Shown here piece by piece: positions 11,481 through 24,690 of a DNA stretch of 64,000 nucleotides. The position numbers were made by a program, and so were the translations under genes. Each line of letters opens with the position of its first letter. The stretch's first letter is position 1. The notes below the pieces were generated by a model. That model worked only from the letters and a program-made list of their open reading frames with translations. It searched no databases and was not told where the DNA came from. Source of the stretch: Anopheles merus (Eukaryota; Arthropoda; Insecta; Diptera; Culicidae); the NCBI RefSeq assembly GCF_017562075.2, contig NC_054082.1, positions 43,299,797 to 43,363,796 of the forward strand, written 5' to 3'.

Positions 11481-14400
11481 CCATTAACAGCTGCCGAAGC
11501 ATACACGCATTGTGAACACACTTCGCCCGATAAATTGTCACATCTTTGTTATATTTTCAGTGCCATGCTAGGTACAGAACCCCATTTTAAACTGATACAT
11601 TTTTGTTGCTTTATCCCACATATGGGACACTTTCCTCGCTTGAGATATTCGCGTTAAGTCGTGCTGTCAATAAACAGCTTATCGAAATCATCTATATGGA
11701 AAAAATTAACTCCTATGCTAGCAAATATCTACAAATTGCAAATGTGTTTGGTCTTATCATGATTGCTGATGATTTTAGGCTAGCAGGGAAAAGTTAAACA
11801 CACATGTCCTTCGTAAACGTCTAGCAGACGCAAATGCACGACCCTAACAATTTGCTTTTGCAATTTAGAAGATTTTTTTAACACCCTATCCTTTTTGAAA
11901 AACTAAATTGATGTGTGAATATTTTGTTTACCTATAAAGGCAACGGTGGTTCCACACAGTCAGCGTCGCTCAATCCATTACATTCAGGTCGTTTGGCTGT
12001 ACCCCGGTGTAGGTGTTTTATTCTTCTTCTATCTCATATTTCCCGGATGCTTTTCCAACGGCATGCAAATAAAGCAGCTTAGATGCTCGTTTCGAAGTAC
12101 TTTGCTGAAATAATGTTCAAGCTGGTGCCTAGACTAGTGGGTGTCTTCTGTGCGCCACCGTCGAGACAGCGCTTTACGAGGAAAAGCAATCCCCCCCGGT
12201 TGTCGTTCCATTCCTGCTCCACAATTTTGGGTTGATTTGATTAACAATTTGCCTGCCTCCCCCTTCTCCTCATCTCACGCCCATCTTCGTCGGGAAGTTT
12301 TGTTTATTTCTGTTCTACAATTGGCTGGTGGGCTGAAAGCTTTTTGCAACCAATTGCACGATTTGCCAGTCCTCTCGGCTCTAACACTAGAGCAAAACGC
12401 GTTTATTTGGCGCCTTCTCGACGACTGCAGGAAGCAAGCGTGCGGGAGAGCATTCGGCACTAATTGATTAGCATAATAAAACCATTTTCAGTAAATTGTT
12501 ATTTTCACGGCAAATACGTACTACCTTTGGGCGGGCATGCTTCGTCACTACGGAAGGACATATCACCTCGCTTTTTCTCATTGCATCTTCCCCGATCACC
12601 CGGTCGCTAGGAATTGGTGCACAAAGGGGCGAGAATGTGTCTGTGTTTCGAAGAAATGGTCATGAAATCGCACCCAATCAGGGCGCGGAAACTGTTCCGC
12701 CACATATTGGCCATATTATCGGCCGCTTGATGCGTCCCCGGAACCGCGAACAATCTGCGTGTGAGCGTTTGTCACACGATGATTGTCCTTGCGCTTGCAG
12801 CCAACATCTTCTTTCCCCCAGTTCACCCTACACAAATTTGCAGCTTCACTCAGCCGGAACCCTGTGCCTATCCGGTTTCCGGAGTAGTTTGTGCTTCACC
12901 GCATTTACCAGACGCATTGCTGCTCGTCAATATGTTGCGCGATACATAAACCGCAATTCGAATAGAAGTCGCCCGTGTGTTTTCAATCCCTTTCCCGTTG
13001 CTGCAGGACCGGAATTGGGTTGGAATTTTGATCGGTTTGCAATAGAATTTAGCGACTCGTGGCGTACGCAACGTGCGACCCGGAGCAATCAGTCGGAACA
13101 TTCGCGAGCATCTTGTACGCACATTCATCTGCATTCGGCCCAGCCTTGCTAGCGGAAATGAATCCCAACGGAAGACGAAAGACGACATTTCCTCCCAGGA
13201 TGCTTGACAGACAGACGGGCTGGGTGGGGCCTGGTGTTCTTTGAACGGCACTCTCGTTTTGAGCTGCGGCCGAAGACCAATTTAAAGGCTTATTACGGGC
13301 GTTACCGAAGAGGTGGAACGGGTTCTATGTGCGCAGGGTTATGCTTTTATGCTTTTCGCATTTACTTTGATAGCGTGCAATCAAGGAGTGGGAAGGGAAG
13401 GGACGTGCGTTCCCCGAGCATAGATTGAATATTTGATGAGCAGCGCCCGCGGGAGACAGGACGTCTTCAACTCAATTTCACCGTCGTTTGATGCCTCGCG
13501 GTCTTAGCCCCAGCTAATGCATCCAGGAGAAGAGGAGTTGATTGAAAGATTCGATTGGTTGGGTGGGGGTTGCGATTGGATTTAGTACCAGAGCTCCGGT
13601 TTATTACTACTGCCGTTGGTATTTCTCAGTCTCTTCTCAGAACAGTCTCTTTTGCTATGCTGCGCACTTTCTTAACCCGTGTTCCGTTGGTTGGTTAGTT
13701 TGTGTTTGATCTTTAAGATAAAATCATGGCATAAAGCTAGTTTTGTTGCTAGAAGGCGATAGCCCATCAACGAATTGTTCAATGGACAGAAAAAAAACAT
13801 GGATAAACTCAATTTGATATTCGTTCACGCAGGTAATATTATCTGGCATTCTCAACCATAGTTACAAGGCTTTAAAATTATCTTAAAGCTTTTCCAAAAA
13901 TGATTCCTTGAGTGCAAAGTCTTTGCTTAACTTTGAATTGAAATAAAAATGAAGTGACACATCAAAGATTAAATATGGATGTGTTTCAAAATTTATTCAA
14001 ATTGCTTGTTCGTTTGAGAATAAACGTCCCATACTTTTGTTACTCCCCTTTGGCGTCGTTTATCGATGTATTATTATTTTCTAGTCTGACCTTTTCTAGT
14101 TATAGATGTAATAACTATTATTGCTCTGAGTTATTTTAATACGAATAACTAAATATTACAACCGTAAAATCCATTCCCGTTAGATTTTTATCTATGAAAT
14201 AACAAACATTATTCTTTAAAGAAACCCTTCGCTTTGGAAGCTTAAAGAACTGCAGTGCGATTCGCCTTTGGCAAGACATTTTCCAAAAACATAGCCTTTT
14301 CTTGCTATTCTGCTCGCAACACAAAGGTACTGCCCGTGCTGATGATTTTTGCTCTACGAGGATGGCATGCAGAAGTCGAAAATAAAATCATTCCTTACCT

Positions 14401-15182
14401 TCCGTCGCCGTGAGCATTTTCAAAGTGCTGGTAAAGCATACACCCATCCTCCTTCTTCCTCCCTCAAAAGCGGTGCAGTAAAACCGTTCAAGGTTGAAAA
14501 CGCGCTCATGGAAGTTAAAAGTTGGTTCAATTTGAAGCTTTTCAATGCGAAACCATTACACAAGTGCAAACATTTTCCAATTCCATTCCGTCTTGATCCC
14601 TCCTTTTGCTGAAGATACTTTGCATAAATTTTTCGGACATTTACGAGTGCGCTATCGGTTGTAGGTTAGGGGGTTGAGCTAGATAGGAATATGAACGGGG
14701 TGTGGACCACAGGACGAGTATTGCGCGAACCCGTGTGCACCTCTTGAACGGGGAAACCTCTCCCCAGGGCGATTAGAGGTATACCAGGCGTGCCTGGCAA
14801 ACGTAAATGCTGTTCGCATTCAAATTTGTCCATAAAACTTTATTTACGATACTAATTTATTGTTATTTTGTGAGTTTTTTTTTATTTCGTTTTCTGTGCG
14901 ATCCGTGAAGATGAAGATAAGGGGAACTTAGACACTTGAAGTGTTTGAAATTTTGGAAATTACCTTTGTTGGGAACTACTTTTTATAGCTGGCTAAGATT
15001 GAAGCCTTCTGCTCACAATATGTTTAGCGTGCAGGCAAGTCATTCGATTTGGTTTGAAAAGAAATATGTCTTAAGAATCGATAGCGTTATCAATGAAGTG
15101 GCCCCGCAGGAGCACTCCTAAATCTTTGCAAAAACAGTATTTGCACGAAGGGTCATGAACGAAGTTATAAAGCATAGAATGG

Positions 15183-15221
15183 ATAAGTGTTATTCAAAGC
15201 TGAATAAGTGTTATTCAAAGC
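15183..15221. repeat. 21-bp period tandem duplication
   Basis: Two copies of ATAAGTGTTATTCAAAGC at 15183-15200 and 15204-15221, separated by three bases. Probably a replication-slippage duplication. Confidence 0.85.
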
Positions 15222-15833
15222 AGTAGAAAATGTAACTAATGCAAAAAAATAAAGAGAAAACTAGTGTACGTAACTGAGTGTTTGATGCAAAAATCTGTAC
15301 AACTATAAAAGCACCTCGTGTGAGTAGCATAACGTAAAGCGACAAAAACAAAAGACCAGCTGCAAGGATAAGAGAAGAATAGTAGGATTCAGCAGCCAAG
15401 GAACAACTCTTCTCATTGGTTCATTCGCGATTTTATCATTTCTGCAACCATCGCAGACCGGGCTCCACTTAACAAACCACGCCTCTTCTGTAGATCGTGA
15501 TGATTGTTGATCTTTCTTTTGCAAGAAGATGTTCAAGGTGTTTGGTGTTTCGGAGGACGTATAGAATTAGGATGCAAAGACACTCCCCTGTGCACGTACA
15601 ATTTGTGGCGAAGCCTTCATTTGTTTTCACATGATTATTGAAGTTGTTTGGCCGTTGGCATGCAATATTTCTTTCGGGTTAAAGAAGCATTTACTTAATA
15701 ATACGTGCCAATGTTATCGAATGAAAACTTTGACTGTGCGAATAATAAATTGCTGTTTAAAATAGCGTATGAAGTGGTAAAGCTTCGTCGATACCTGAAC
15801 AAATATGCGAAATTGAGCAATATGATCTGTGCC

Positions 15834-15839
15834 AAAAAA
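15834..15839 (-). terminator. pol III terminator T6
   Basis: A run of six T on the minus strand 20 bases downstream of the minus-strand tRNA-Pro gene. A run of four or more T is the established pol III stop signal. Confidence 0.7.
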
Positions 15840-15858
15840 GACATTTTCAGTCCATCTC

Positions 15859-15930
15859 GGGCTCGTCCGGGAATTGAACCCGGGACCTCTCGCACCCGAA
15901 GCGAAAATCATACCCCTAGACCAACGAGCC
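15859..15930 (-). tRNA. tRNA-Pro (anticodon CGG), second copy
   Basis: Read on the minus strand this is a 72-base cloverleaf identical in every position to the gene at 1506-1577. The anticodon CGG is at 15898-15896. Acceptor GGCTCGT pairs with ACGAGCC, with discriminator C. The B box GGTTCAATTCC is present. A T6 run on the minus strand (15839-15834), 20 bases beyond the 3' end, is a good pol III terminator. Flanks are not shared with the first copy beyond the two bases before the 5' end, so this is not a recent segmental duplication with long flanks. Confidence 0.97.
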
Positions 15931-18900
15931 ACGGTTGAGAGTCGGACTCTCGTTTCAAATGAGTTTACGAACCAACGCACATTAAACTCCGCGCCTTCCC
16001 CTACACCTTACCGCGGGTACAAGCGCGCTATGAGTCCCCACACGAACGCCACGCTGACCATGCGAAGGCCTATTTTTGGCACCATCACCGAGGTGGTGCG
16101 GAGAAACGTTGGCGCCTCGTAATCTGTTACAACCCTACGATTGGCCGCACTGGTTTGCGCATTGAACGAGCATAGTGAGAGCTCTTTGCGGGGAGAGAGC
16201 GTAACTCTCCGAATGGCGAGAGACTGTTGATAGTACAGTTTACCTTTCATTATTTTCTTTTCATAGCAAGGCCTTTAGCTGTGTGCGCGACATTGATAGA
16301 TCGGCCCTGCGATGCGAGCACATGGTGATTAATCAAATCGCGAAATGTCGATTCACTGCAAACCCATCAATGTCCGTGTTCTCAAAAGTTTGCTCGAACG
16401 AAAACCTTCTTATCAAAGATTAACACTCATCGGTGGATCAACGGATGTAAACGTATCTTATTTTTTACATTCATGGTCAGTGTTGTTACAATTATGTCGG
16501 TAGATTTCGAGCATCGTGCAGCTGCACTGGATCTAAACCGATCCCAAGTGCTCGATCCCGCGCATCGATGTTGCACCTCCTTACCCTAGATATGTTGTTA
16601 TCTTGGTTAAAACTAAGTTAGTTTATTCTGCGGTACAGCGACAATAATTTGCTCTTCAAAAAATACAACCGCAAAAATAACCATCAATACGATAATATTA
16701 AACATTACGTAGTGCGATTCCTTTCTGTTGGTAAACTGTTTTTTTTTTTAATGTTTTGAAAGTATTCATTCAAGATAAATAGCTGTGCGCTTATTTTGTA
16801 TTTGTTTTACACTCTAATAAATGTAGGCAAATATTTGCTAACAAAAATAATAACCATCTGCCGGTGCGAACAATGGGTTCATAAGAGAGTGAATAAGAGA
16901 GGGAAATGAATGACCACTCAAAAACTGAAATAAAAAATGTGATGCGATTTTGAGTGGAACACAAGGTTTGCCTTTTGCTTACCACGAAAAAATGTGCTCC
17001 GCTTTTTTGGGTGCCTTCTGTTGCTGTGCAAAAACAGCTCCGCCACCCTGTGTGTATGTGTCTCCCATTCCCTCTGTTTCCTTAAAACCCTTCGAGCTGG
17101 CATGCGCTTTTCATGTTGGGTTGGAGGTTCTTCAATGGAACCATAAATCAATGTCATTGCAAGTGCGCCATGGTTGCCGCGGTTTTCTGTGGAGCTTCCT
17201 TTTGAGCTGCCCTTCTTGTACCGTCGGGAACTGTACAAGAAACCTTTTTCCAGACCAGAGACGATCGATGAAGTTATCGAGTTCGTCGGTACCGGTGCAG
17301 CCATTGTCCGATGGGAAGGACCTCCATCAAACGCATTGTGACATCGGCAACGAAACATTGACGAACGTTTCCCACAGGATACACTGCCAGGCAGCTAAAG
17401 TTGGTAGCTGTAATTAAACGCTTGGCCACACATAGCCTGCCCTGTTCAGGAAGCGTTCCCCTCTGTCTTCAACGAATTCTTTTTCAATTGCACCCTTGGG
17501 AGGAAAATGGGCGTGGAAGGTCAGCCACAATCGAGTTATCGGGAAGCAAATCACAATCATTTGCCAAATTCTCACAACCGTTCGGAAGATGATGATGCCG
17601 TTACATCTCTGCTGGGGCACGCCGACGGCGGGGAGATAATTTCCATGGAGATAATGCTTGACAGGCGCTACGCCATGCGCGGGAGGGAGGGGAGGTTCGT
17701 TGACGCCACACCAGGGAATGTAGCAATTTTCGTATCAATCAAAACAACTCCTCATTCCGAACAGTGGTGGGGACTGGCCTTCTCGGACACCTACCTCGGT
17801 GGTTCCGTAATGGTGGGAGTGTGAGTTCCTCCCTACTGCCCCAGAATCACTTGCCGTAGGTGGAGGAGTTCGAGGAAAGCTAAAATTACCAGCCGCACCT
17901 TCGAATACTGCTTCGCCCGGAAAGCGAGGACGATTATTACGATGTAGTTTCTCTGTCGGAATCGAAGATCATCACCACAGAGCCTAGCGCTCACTCTGGG
18001 CGAACGATGGCAGCCAAACGGAGTGCGTGGACGCGAAGTGAAACTATTAGAAGCACGGACGGATGAAGAATATCACCAGAATCACGTTCGAAATGAGATT
18101 TTAGGGAAATTACCCCTGCAGTATGTTTACGATCGGAATAGGTATGGGCCGGTGGTAAACAGAGCACGGAAGAACTTTACCAATTCAGAACGAAACCAGA
18201 CTATCCGAGACTATCCGCCCAGGAACGAGAAGAATAATCCGTACTCTTTCCCTTCCCGCTTCTTCATCTTCGTTCTAATCGTTAGGAACAACACATACAC
18301 ATAAACACACACTCACCGGCTGAAGAAGAAACCGGTGTGACAGGTTAATGATAGGGATCCCGAAATTGCAACCCAAAGCGCCATTCACGTGTGTGATTCG
18401 GCGATCGAAAAATCGGTTCGAGCTGTACTCGAAAGCACGAGACGAGCCTGTAACCCTGCGGGCAGTAGCATACCGTCGTAACCGTGGAAAATTATCACTG
18501 CGCTGGTGAATCAACCGAGCGTGTCTGCGAGTTTAGAAACTATGCCCGCGAAAGAATTGATGCCCAAATCCCCGCGCGCGTTGATGATAGGGAGAGCACC
18601 CCATAATAGGCCAGCTCTCGGGAAATGAGATTCGATTTTGATGCGAACCGAACCAAACAAGATACACTGAGTAGGTGTTTGGAGGATTGGTCAAAGGGGG
18701 AGAATAAGGAGGTTGGAGAATGTAGGAATTTCGTGAACGAAGCAACGTTTTTTCTCATATTTTTTTAAACCTTTAGATGAATCGATTTTAGTCCAATAAT
18801 TAGGTAAGGTTCGCTCGAAATACGGTAGCGTGATAAGTCAGTATCTTGATTATAGAGAGCAAAAGAAATGTCAGAACCCTTGGATATTCGGACTTTTTTT

Positions 18901-19249
18901 ATACGTCTGTTTCATTTTGATTTTAGGACGCTCCGTTGCTCGATTTAAACAACCTCTCAACCGTAGTATCGACGAACCATATCCCCACTGGTTGACCGGC
19001 GCAGATCAGATCCCCCTCGTTTTCTTGGTGAAAGATTTATGTTTTACTTGACCCCACCGTCCTCTGGGATATGTTTCACTTTCTTTGCACACACCCTGAG
19101 TCAATTCAAAATGGCTACCAAGGCCCGCGTGGAATCAGTTTCGGATGCGGGGCCAATGTATAAATCAAAATAATTTATTCAAAATCGTCCCAAAACCATG
19201 ACCTGATCACTCGCCAGCTTGCCAGAATCTAGGAATGAATAATGATTTA
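15931..19249. other. non-coding sequence
   Basis: A GC-balanced block at 17.0-18.7 kb is flanked by more AT-rich DNA. Frames at 17507-17824 (plus) and 18023-18304 (plus) are open with tolerable codon use, but have no family resemblance and no convincing splice or promoter context. No gene is called. Confidence 0.4.
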
Positions 19250-19301
19250 TCGCAGCTAATTACAGAAATCCTCGCGATACGATTTCTGTAATTAGCTGCG
19301 A
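19250..19301. repeat. perfect 21-bp inverted repeat, 10-base loop
   Basis: The left arm (19250-19270) begins TCGCAGCTAATTACAGAAAT and the right arm (19281-19301) is its exact reverse complement, ending TTAGCTGCGA. The loop is CTCGCGATAC. Pairing stops exactly at the outer edges. Each arm carries TAATTA, a homeodomain core. The stem is shorter than a usual microRNA precursor stem. It could be a palindromic regulatory site, a cruciform, a small hairpin RNA or a mutational product. Confidence 0.9.
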
Positions 19302-22300
19302 ATGGTGGTTCAATTCGATTAGGTCTGCCAGCGGTTGACGTATTGATGGTGTGGGAAGCATAAAACAAACAAAATACTGTTGGGGGGACGGCTTGTGTTT
19401 TGCTTCATACAAGAATGGAGGGATACTACGTTGCTATCGTCCGATTCACTTTTCCAAGAAAACTCTTATGTATGAAGTTATTTTTAATTTGTAGATTCAT
19501 ATACAGTATTGCATACCTGTTACTGTAAAGTTGAAATAGTTCCGAGATTTTCATTGGTGGTAGTTGGGTCTTACTACATTCTGTACCAAAAACGTCCTGA
19601 AGCATACACAAAAACCGACAGTGTGTCCCGTGTCTGATACTTGGAATAGGCGATTCACGATCGTCGGCTTATCTTACAAACGGTGGTGCCCATCGCTCGC
19701 GGAACAACCCACACATACGACCCGATATTTCGTGTCGACCTAGCGGCGCTGTGGGTGGGCAGCACAACTGCAACCAAGTTGCCAAGCCGTTGGTATCCAT
19801 TTCGAAGTTCGACAGTGCGTCCCCGATGCATTTGCGAACTCCGACCGTTCCGGTACACGATTTGCGGAGGGCTTTTGAGCTTGTAGATTTACGATATGTC
19901 ATTTGCATAATTTACACTTCCACCCACATACACACACCCACTTCCACCCATAGTTCGGCAGCAACATCCTTTTCCGCTGGAACTGTTGTTTACCTTGGTA
20001 AGCAGGAGGGTGCACCACGTACAATCAATGCAGCCGAAAGTAAACGCTGTAACGCTTGGGTGAAATGGAGTGTTTACGATTGTGCAATCCCAGCACAGAG
20101 CGTCGTACGCGTTCATCGTACATTTCTGCGATGATGAAAATTTATTTAAAAGGATTTATGATACGTACAAGCAAAATCTTATCTCGTTATACAACGCCAA
20201 GGTTGTTATGTTTTAAGAATTTTGTCATCCGCCGAGGTTACATTTTGTGTTGCGGCACTGGTCGTTTTTTGATCGGTGTGCGGTCTCTTGTTCAGTGTGC
20301 TAAACACGACCATTAAAGTTGGTTGAGTGGACAAAACGAAAGCGAATTATTTCACTATTTCAGTCATTACAACAGTTTCAACTTGTTCCTTGAGCAACTG
20401 CGATTAGCTGGTTTTGGTTTATTTCGTTATCTCCCAGAAGTAAACGAACGCATCTCCACCTTCGCCTTTATCATCACTATCATCATCATCATCATCAAAA
20501 TCATCATTATTGTCGGAATTGCCGTGGGACCAATGTGAGGGAGCATGGGATGGGGGTGAGTGGACCGGGCAACTGATGAGCGCGAAAATGTGGGCGCGCG
20601 CGCGCGCGCTCCTTAGATTGGCATGGACTGGGCCGAAAAAAAAACAGATCCACTTCCGTTCCATTACGATCAGGCTTGCAGCAGTGCAGCCGTTCCCTTT
20701 ATCTCTTTCTCTCCTCCCTTCAGCAATCACCATCCAATTTTCCAGCTCTGTGTGTTCCCATTTCCAACACCCTCGTAATGTGGACTCGATCACTCTCAAC
20801 CCCGTTCTGGGTAATAGGAAGATTGTTCGCGGTAAAATGAGGCTCAAGTCACGAGTCTCTCTGGCAGGAACGTTGTGGAGGGAACGAAATAAATGAAAGT
20901 TGTGGAAGGGCAGACGAGGGCAGGCAGGCGGGGTGAAGTTCGGCCAGCGGTGGTGAGAGCATGCAAGAGAAGTGAAATAGCAGCCTTCTTCGCTGGCCCG
21001 ATGTTGTGAACAGTGAACGAGCGAAAGAAAAGAAAAAAAGTACAGGTAAAGATCACTTCAGTCTGAGCAAAATAAACGGCTCAGATTTCCGCTGCGGGCA
21101 GCAGCAGCAGCAGCGGCAGCATCGCTGCTCAAGCATACCCAGTTCGATGTTGCGCGATACTCCACGTGGAGTTGGGTCTCGGTTGTGTGCGAGATTCCCT
21201 GGCAACAATCGGTGCGAAACCGGTTTCCGAAAACCCGGTGTGTGTGCATGTGTTTCGCTCCACGGGTCCCCATTGGTTTGCGTTTGTGCTGAGCTTGTGA
21301 ATCGCGCGCTCTCTCGGTGTGTTTGATTGCGTCTATTCTGCTTCGCACGTATTGCGTTGTGGTGATGGTTTCTGTACACCTTTGTACCTTCGCTAGACGT
21401 GTACGCGTTCGTTTCCACCCCCTCTCCCGTCAAAGGGCCAGGAGAGTCGCCAAGACGCCACGGAACTTGGCACCGCTCCGTTGCGCACATGAATGAAGAT
21501 AGGAAGAAACTCTGCCCACAGCTCAGATCGCGATGCGATCGGTTTTCCATTCACCTGTACAGTGAGTGTCACAGTGAACGTTACAGTTCAGTTGTACCTG
21601 AGGGTAAGGAGTGCTATTAATGTTACTGTGCCCTCCCTACGCTCAATGTAGCACTGTAAACTCAATGTACAACGCTCGAATGAACTTCAGTCAGCTCAAT
21701 GTAGTTTTGCGTTTTTCTTAATCCGCAACTTTATACTTACGCAATATGTGTCCTATCGATAGTTAAAAATTAACTACATGATAACATGACATCAGATCAT
21801 AGAGCAAGAATTCACAGAGGACGCTCAGAGCTCTCCTTGGCTGAAAAGAAATCCCTGAGATCCGCGATCCGTTCCCAAGACTAATATTAGGACATTTTAT
21901 GGTACTGGCTGATTTTTGTCTTATCCTGCCAGTAAATGTAAAGCTCAAATCCAACGCCTTTAAAACTATGTGTTAAAATGGCTGAAAAATTGAGCTCAAT
22001 GTAAACATAAATTACGTGCCTTATTTCTTTTAAAATTTTAATGATTGAACTGATTCTTGCAAGATCGATTTTTTGTTCCTTTGATAGAACGCATGATTCA
22101 AAGAATGAAAACAAAACAATTGTGATCTCTTACATGATTATATCGTGATAGGTCCTGCTATAAATTAAAATATACAAAATATTAGATTAACTTACACAAT
22201 TGATGAAGGAAAATGTTCGAATGATGAGCATCAATTTGTGCCGTACTGTACCTTACCCTTTTAATATCCAGTTGTCTTTTCCATTGAAACACGGAGATGA

Positions 22301-24559
22301 TTCCGCGTTTCTGTTTTCTTTTGAACTTTTTTCCTCGGTTTGCAATACTACAGGCCTTTGCCTTCTTACTCAAAGCACAAAAAAAACTCCCTTCCTATTT
22401 TCATTCCTCCTGCCCACGTCCACCACCATCTTGCCTTGGTCGATATCATTTTATTCTTATCACAATCCGCGCTCATGGTTCACCATTGAAAAAAGTTTCA
22501 TTCTTCTTGCTGCATGACGCGATTTAGCTTGTTTTGTTTCTTTCAAAATTCTCTGACTTTAAATCGTTCATCACTCTTCTCGGATAAAGTTTTTCTTCTC
22601 GTCGGAGACTACCCGCCTGCCTGCTGGAATCTGTCCATGCCTCAATCAAGGTTTCAATTTTGTCCAGTTACGTCACTGTTGGCTGGTTTTCATCCTGGTT
22701 TGCACATACGTCACTTACCAAAACCCCACCGTGTTGGCAGACGACAAAATTGTGAGAGCAAAAAATAACTATTACACCGCAAAAGAAGGATAATGTAAAA
22801 GTTTCAATCAGTGTGTCTAACAAAACGGGCATTTCCTCCTAGGTGCACGGGCAGAAGTAGTAGCGTATGCGGAACTGTTCGTGAACGATTATGTGATGAT
22901 AGTGCAGTCGACGTTCATCATTATTTTTACAGCGGGGTTGAACTTTTGCAATCAACTTTTGATAATGAAACATTAATGTTCCAGTGTGAAAGTGGGTTGT
23001 TTAATTGTTATAACATAAAAAAGTTGTGCCTAGTAGTTCCAGCGCATTTCATCAGCATGATTCAATTCAATTGCTTTTGATGCATTTGTTGCTCGTAAAT
23101 TTTTCTTGTTCTCATTTGTTGTACTGTTCAAATCTTCTACTGACTAGGTGTATGATTTTTATGTTTATAAATGTTGTAATGATGAATTGTTTGAACTAAT
23201 ATGTATGTAAAATTGTGATTTTTGTTTTTATTTAAAACATTTTTGAATCCAAAAGTGTTACGAATATGAGATTGTTACAATGCAGAAATCTGTAAATATT
23301 ATTTAAAATTCCATGTATAGAGACGAAATATTTCCGTCGTTTATAGCCTGCTCAAATCCTTTCAAAGGACTTCTATAATAACCAACTCATTCAAAAGATG
23401 CATCTCGCCTACGTTCGTTGCACCTCTCTAGTATGCACTCGGAAATGATGCACCAACCTGCGAGCCATCCTTATTGGTTTTGTGATTACGGTTGATGGTG
23501 GTACGAACGTGAACAACCTTTAGAGCGATAATTTATGGGTGGTTCTGTATTCTCGGAAATTCTTGCCCTCGAATAGTGAGAGCAAGCTGTGCGGGTTGCG
23601 AAATGAAATTCCAATTGTAGGCCCTTTTGTTGATGAAATACTTGAAAGATTTATCATTCTTGGGCGCCTGCTCTCCAGGCGGAAGTTCGATGGAAATTCC
23701 TCAGTGTTTGCGCTTTTTCTTCGTAGCGATGAAAAATTTATGGCAGACTTTAATCTCCCTATGCTGATTAAGATCGTACCTTGGCAGTACTTTCTCAGTC
23801 CAGTCGCTGTTGGTTAGGTGATTAGATAAAACAAAACTTTACTCAATTCGGCTCACTGTGCCGCTTTTTTACCTGGGAAAATGCTTATCGGCGTATTTTG
23901 TAAAGAAAACTGTAATGTAATAAGTGTTTCAACTCATTATTGTTCTATGGTAGAACGTGTACAAGTAAGTTAAATTTGGTTTTAAAGAGCGTAACGGTTA
24001 CGCTGCAATCCCTCGAAGAAACGAAAATTGGATTGAGGAAGAAGCGTGGAATAAATTCAATTTTTACAACGTAACTTTTTTGGCCTCGTGGTTTACTTTG
24101 ATCTTTTTAAAATTGAATATCGTTTCCTGCTGTGTCAAGCGTAAACAGCTCGTACAGTTTCGTTGCTGACATGTTTGACACACATCGATATTCCATAGCA
24201 CGTGTGACGTACGTACAACGATGAGGTCAAGACTCAAAAGAAGCATGATGGCACCGATGGAAGATTATTTCTAACAAATGCTACCGGATTCTAATCTCTT
24301 AAGCTTCCTATCGTTGCCGATGAAAGTGCTCAACGTTCTTATTTTGGGTTTTTTTTTTTTTTTTGTTTGAGTACGTTTTTCATGCTCGGTATAAGAATGG
24401 AACCGACTTGCAGCGTTAGTCTTATGTATCCGTCAATCTAAAAAAACGCTTGAGTAGAGTGCAGTTCTTGAAATAATCCTAGCATAAAACTTATAATTCA
24501 CTGTCCATTGATTCTATTTGATTCCAAAATTCCTGTACGAACTGTGTTTGCCACCACCA
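19302..24559. other. non-coding sequence with simple repeats
   Basis: The 19.6-21.6 kb block is GC-balanced and has several simple repeats: imperfect (TCA)n at 20471-20508, alternating GC at about 20596-20609, and (GCA)n at about 21100-21119. These inflate the reading frames there. From 21.7 to 24.5 kb the DNA is AT-rich, with a long T run near 24350-24364. No gene is supported. Confidence 0.4.
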
Positions 24560-24690
24560 CAGTGTTGCAAATTGTCACCATTTTTCATGACATTCGCAGT
24601 AAGCGGCTAGTCGAACTCATTTTTCGTTCTGATATTCACAGTTCCCATGACACGACTTCCTAAGAACGGTAATTATTTGTGTAGCGGAAT
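24560..24690 (+). mobile_element. left end of CAGTGTTG-type element (copy 2, broken)
   Basis: Begins CAGTGTTGCAAATTGTCAC and aligns by eye with the left end of the intact element at 27482 through shared blocks such as ATTCGCAGTAAGCGG and CCATGACACGACTT. The matching right-hand part appears only at about 26280-26507, so this copy has been split by later insertions. Confidence 0.6.

Larger units (their letters stand above)
11481..15858. other. non-coding sequence
   Basis: The 12.1-13.6 kb block is GC-balanced and of high complexity; 13.7-15.5 kb is AT-rich. A 218-codon plus-strand frame (12496-13152) has no domain and an unlikely composition, so I do not call it. A short tandem duplication is at 15183-15221. 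Confidence 0.4.

Noticed and set aside
12496..13152. 218-codon plus-strand open frame, the second longest in the window
   Set aside because: Cys/Ser/Arg/His-rich composition with no domain, overlapped by open frames on the other strand, and in a GC-balanced region where chance frames are long.
17507..17820. Plus-strand frame followed by a GTGAGT donor-like sequence
   Set aside because: The base before the donor is T rather than G, no acceptor or partner exon was found, and the peptide is unfamiliar.
21053..21550. 165-codon minus-strand frame with a Cys tract
   Set aside because: The Cys tract is the reverse strand of a (GCA)n microsatellite; the rest looks random.
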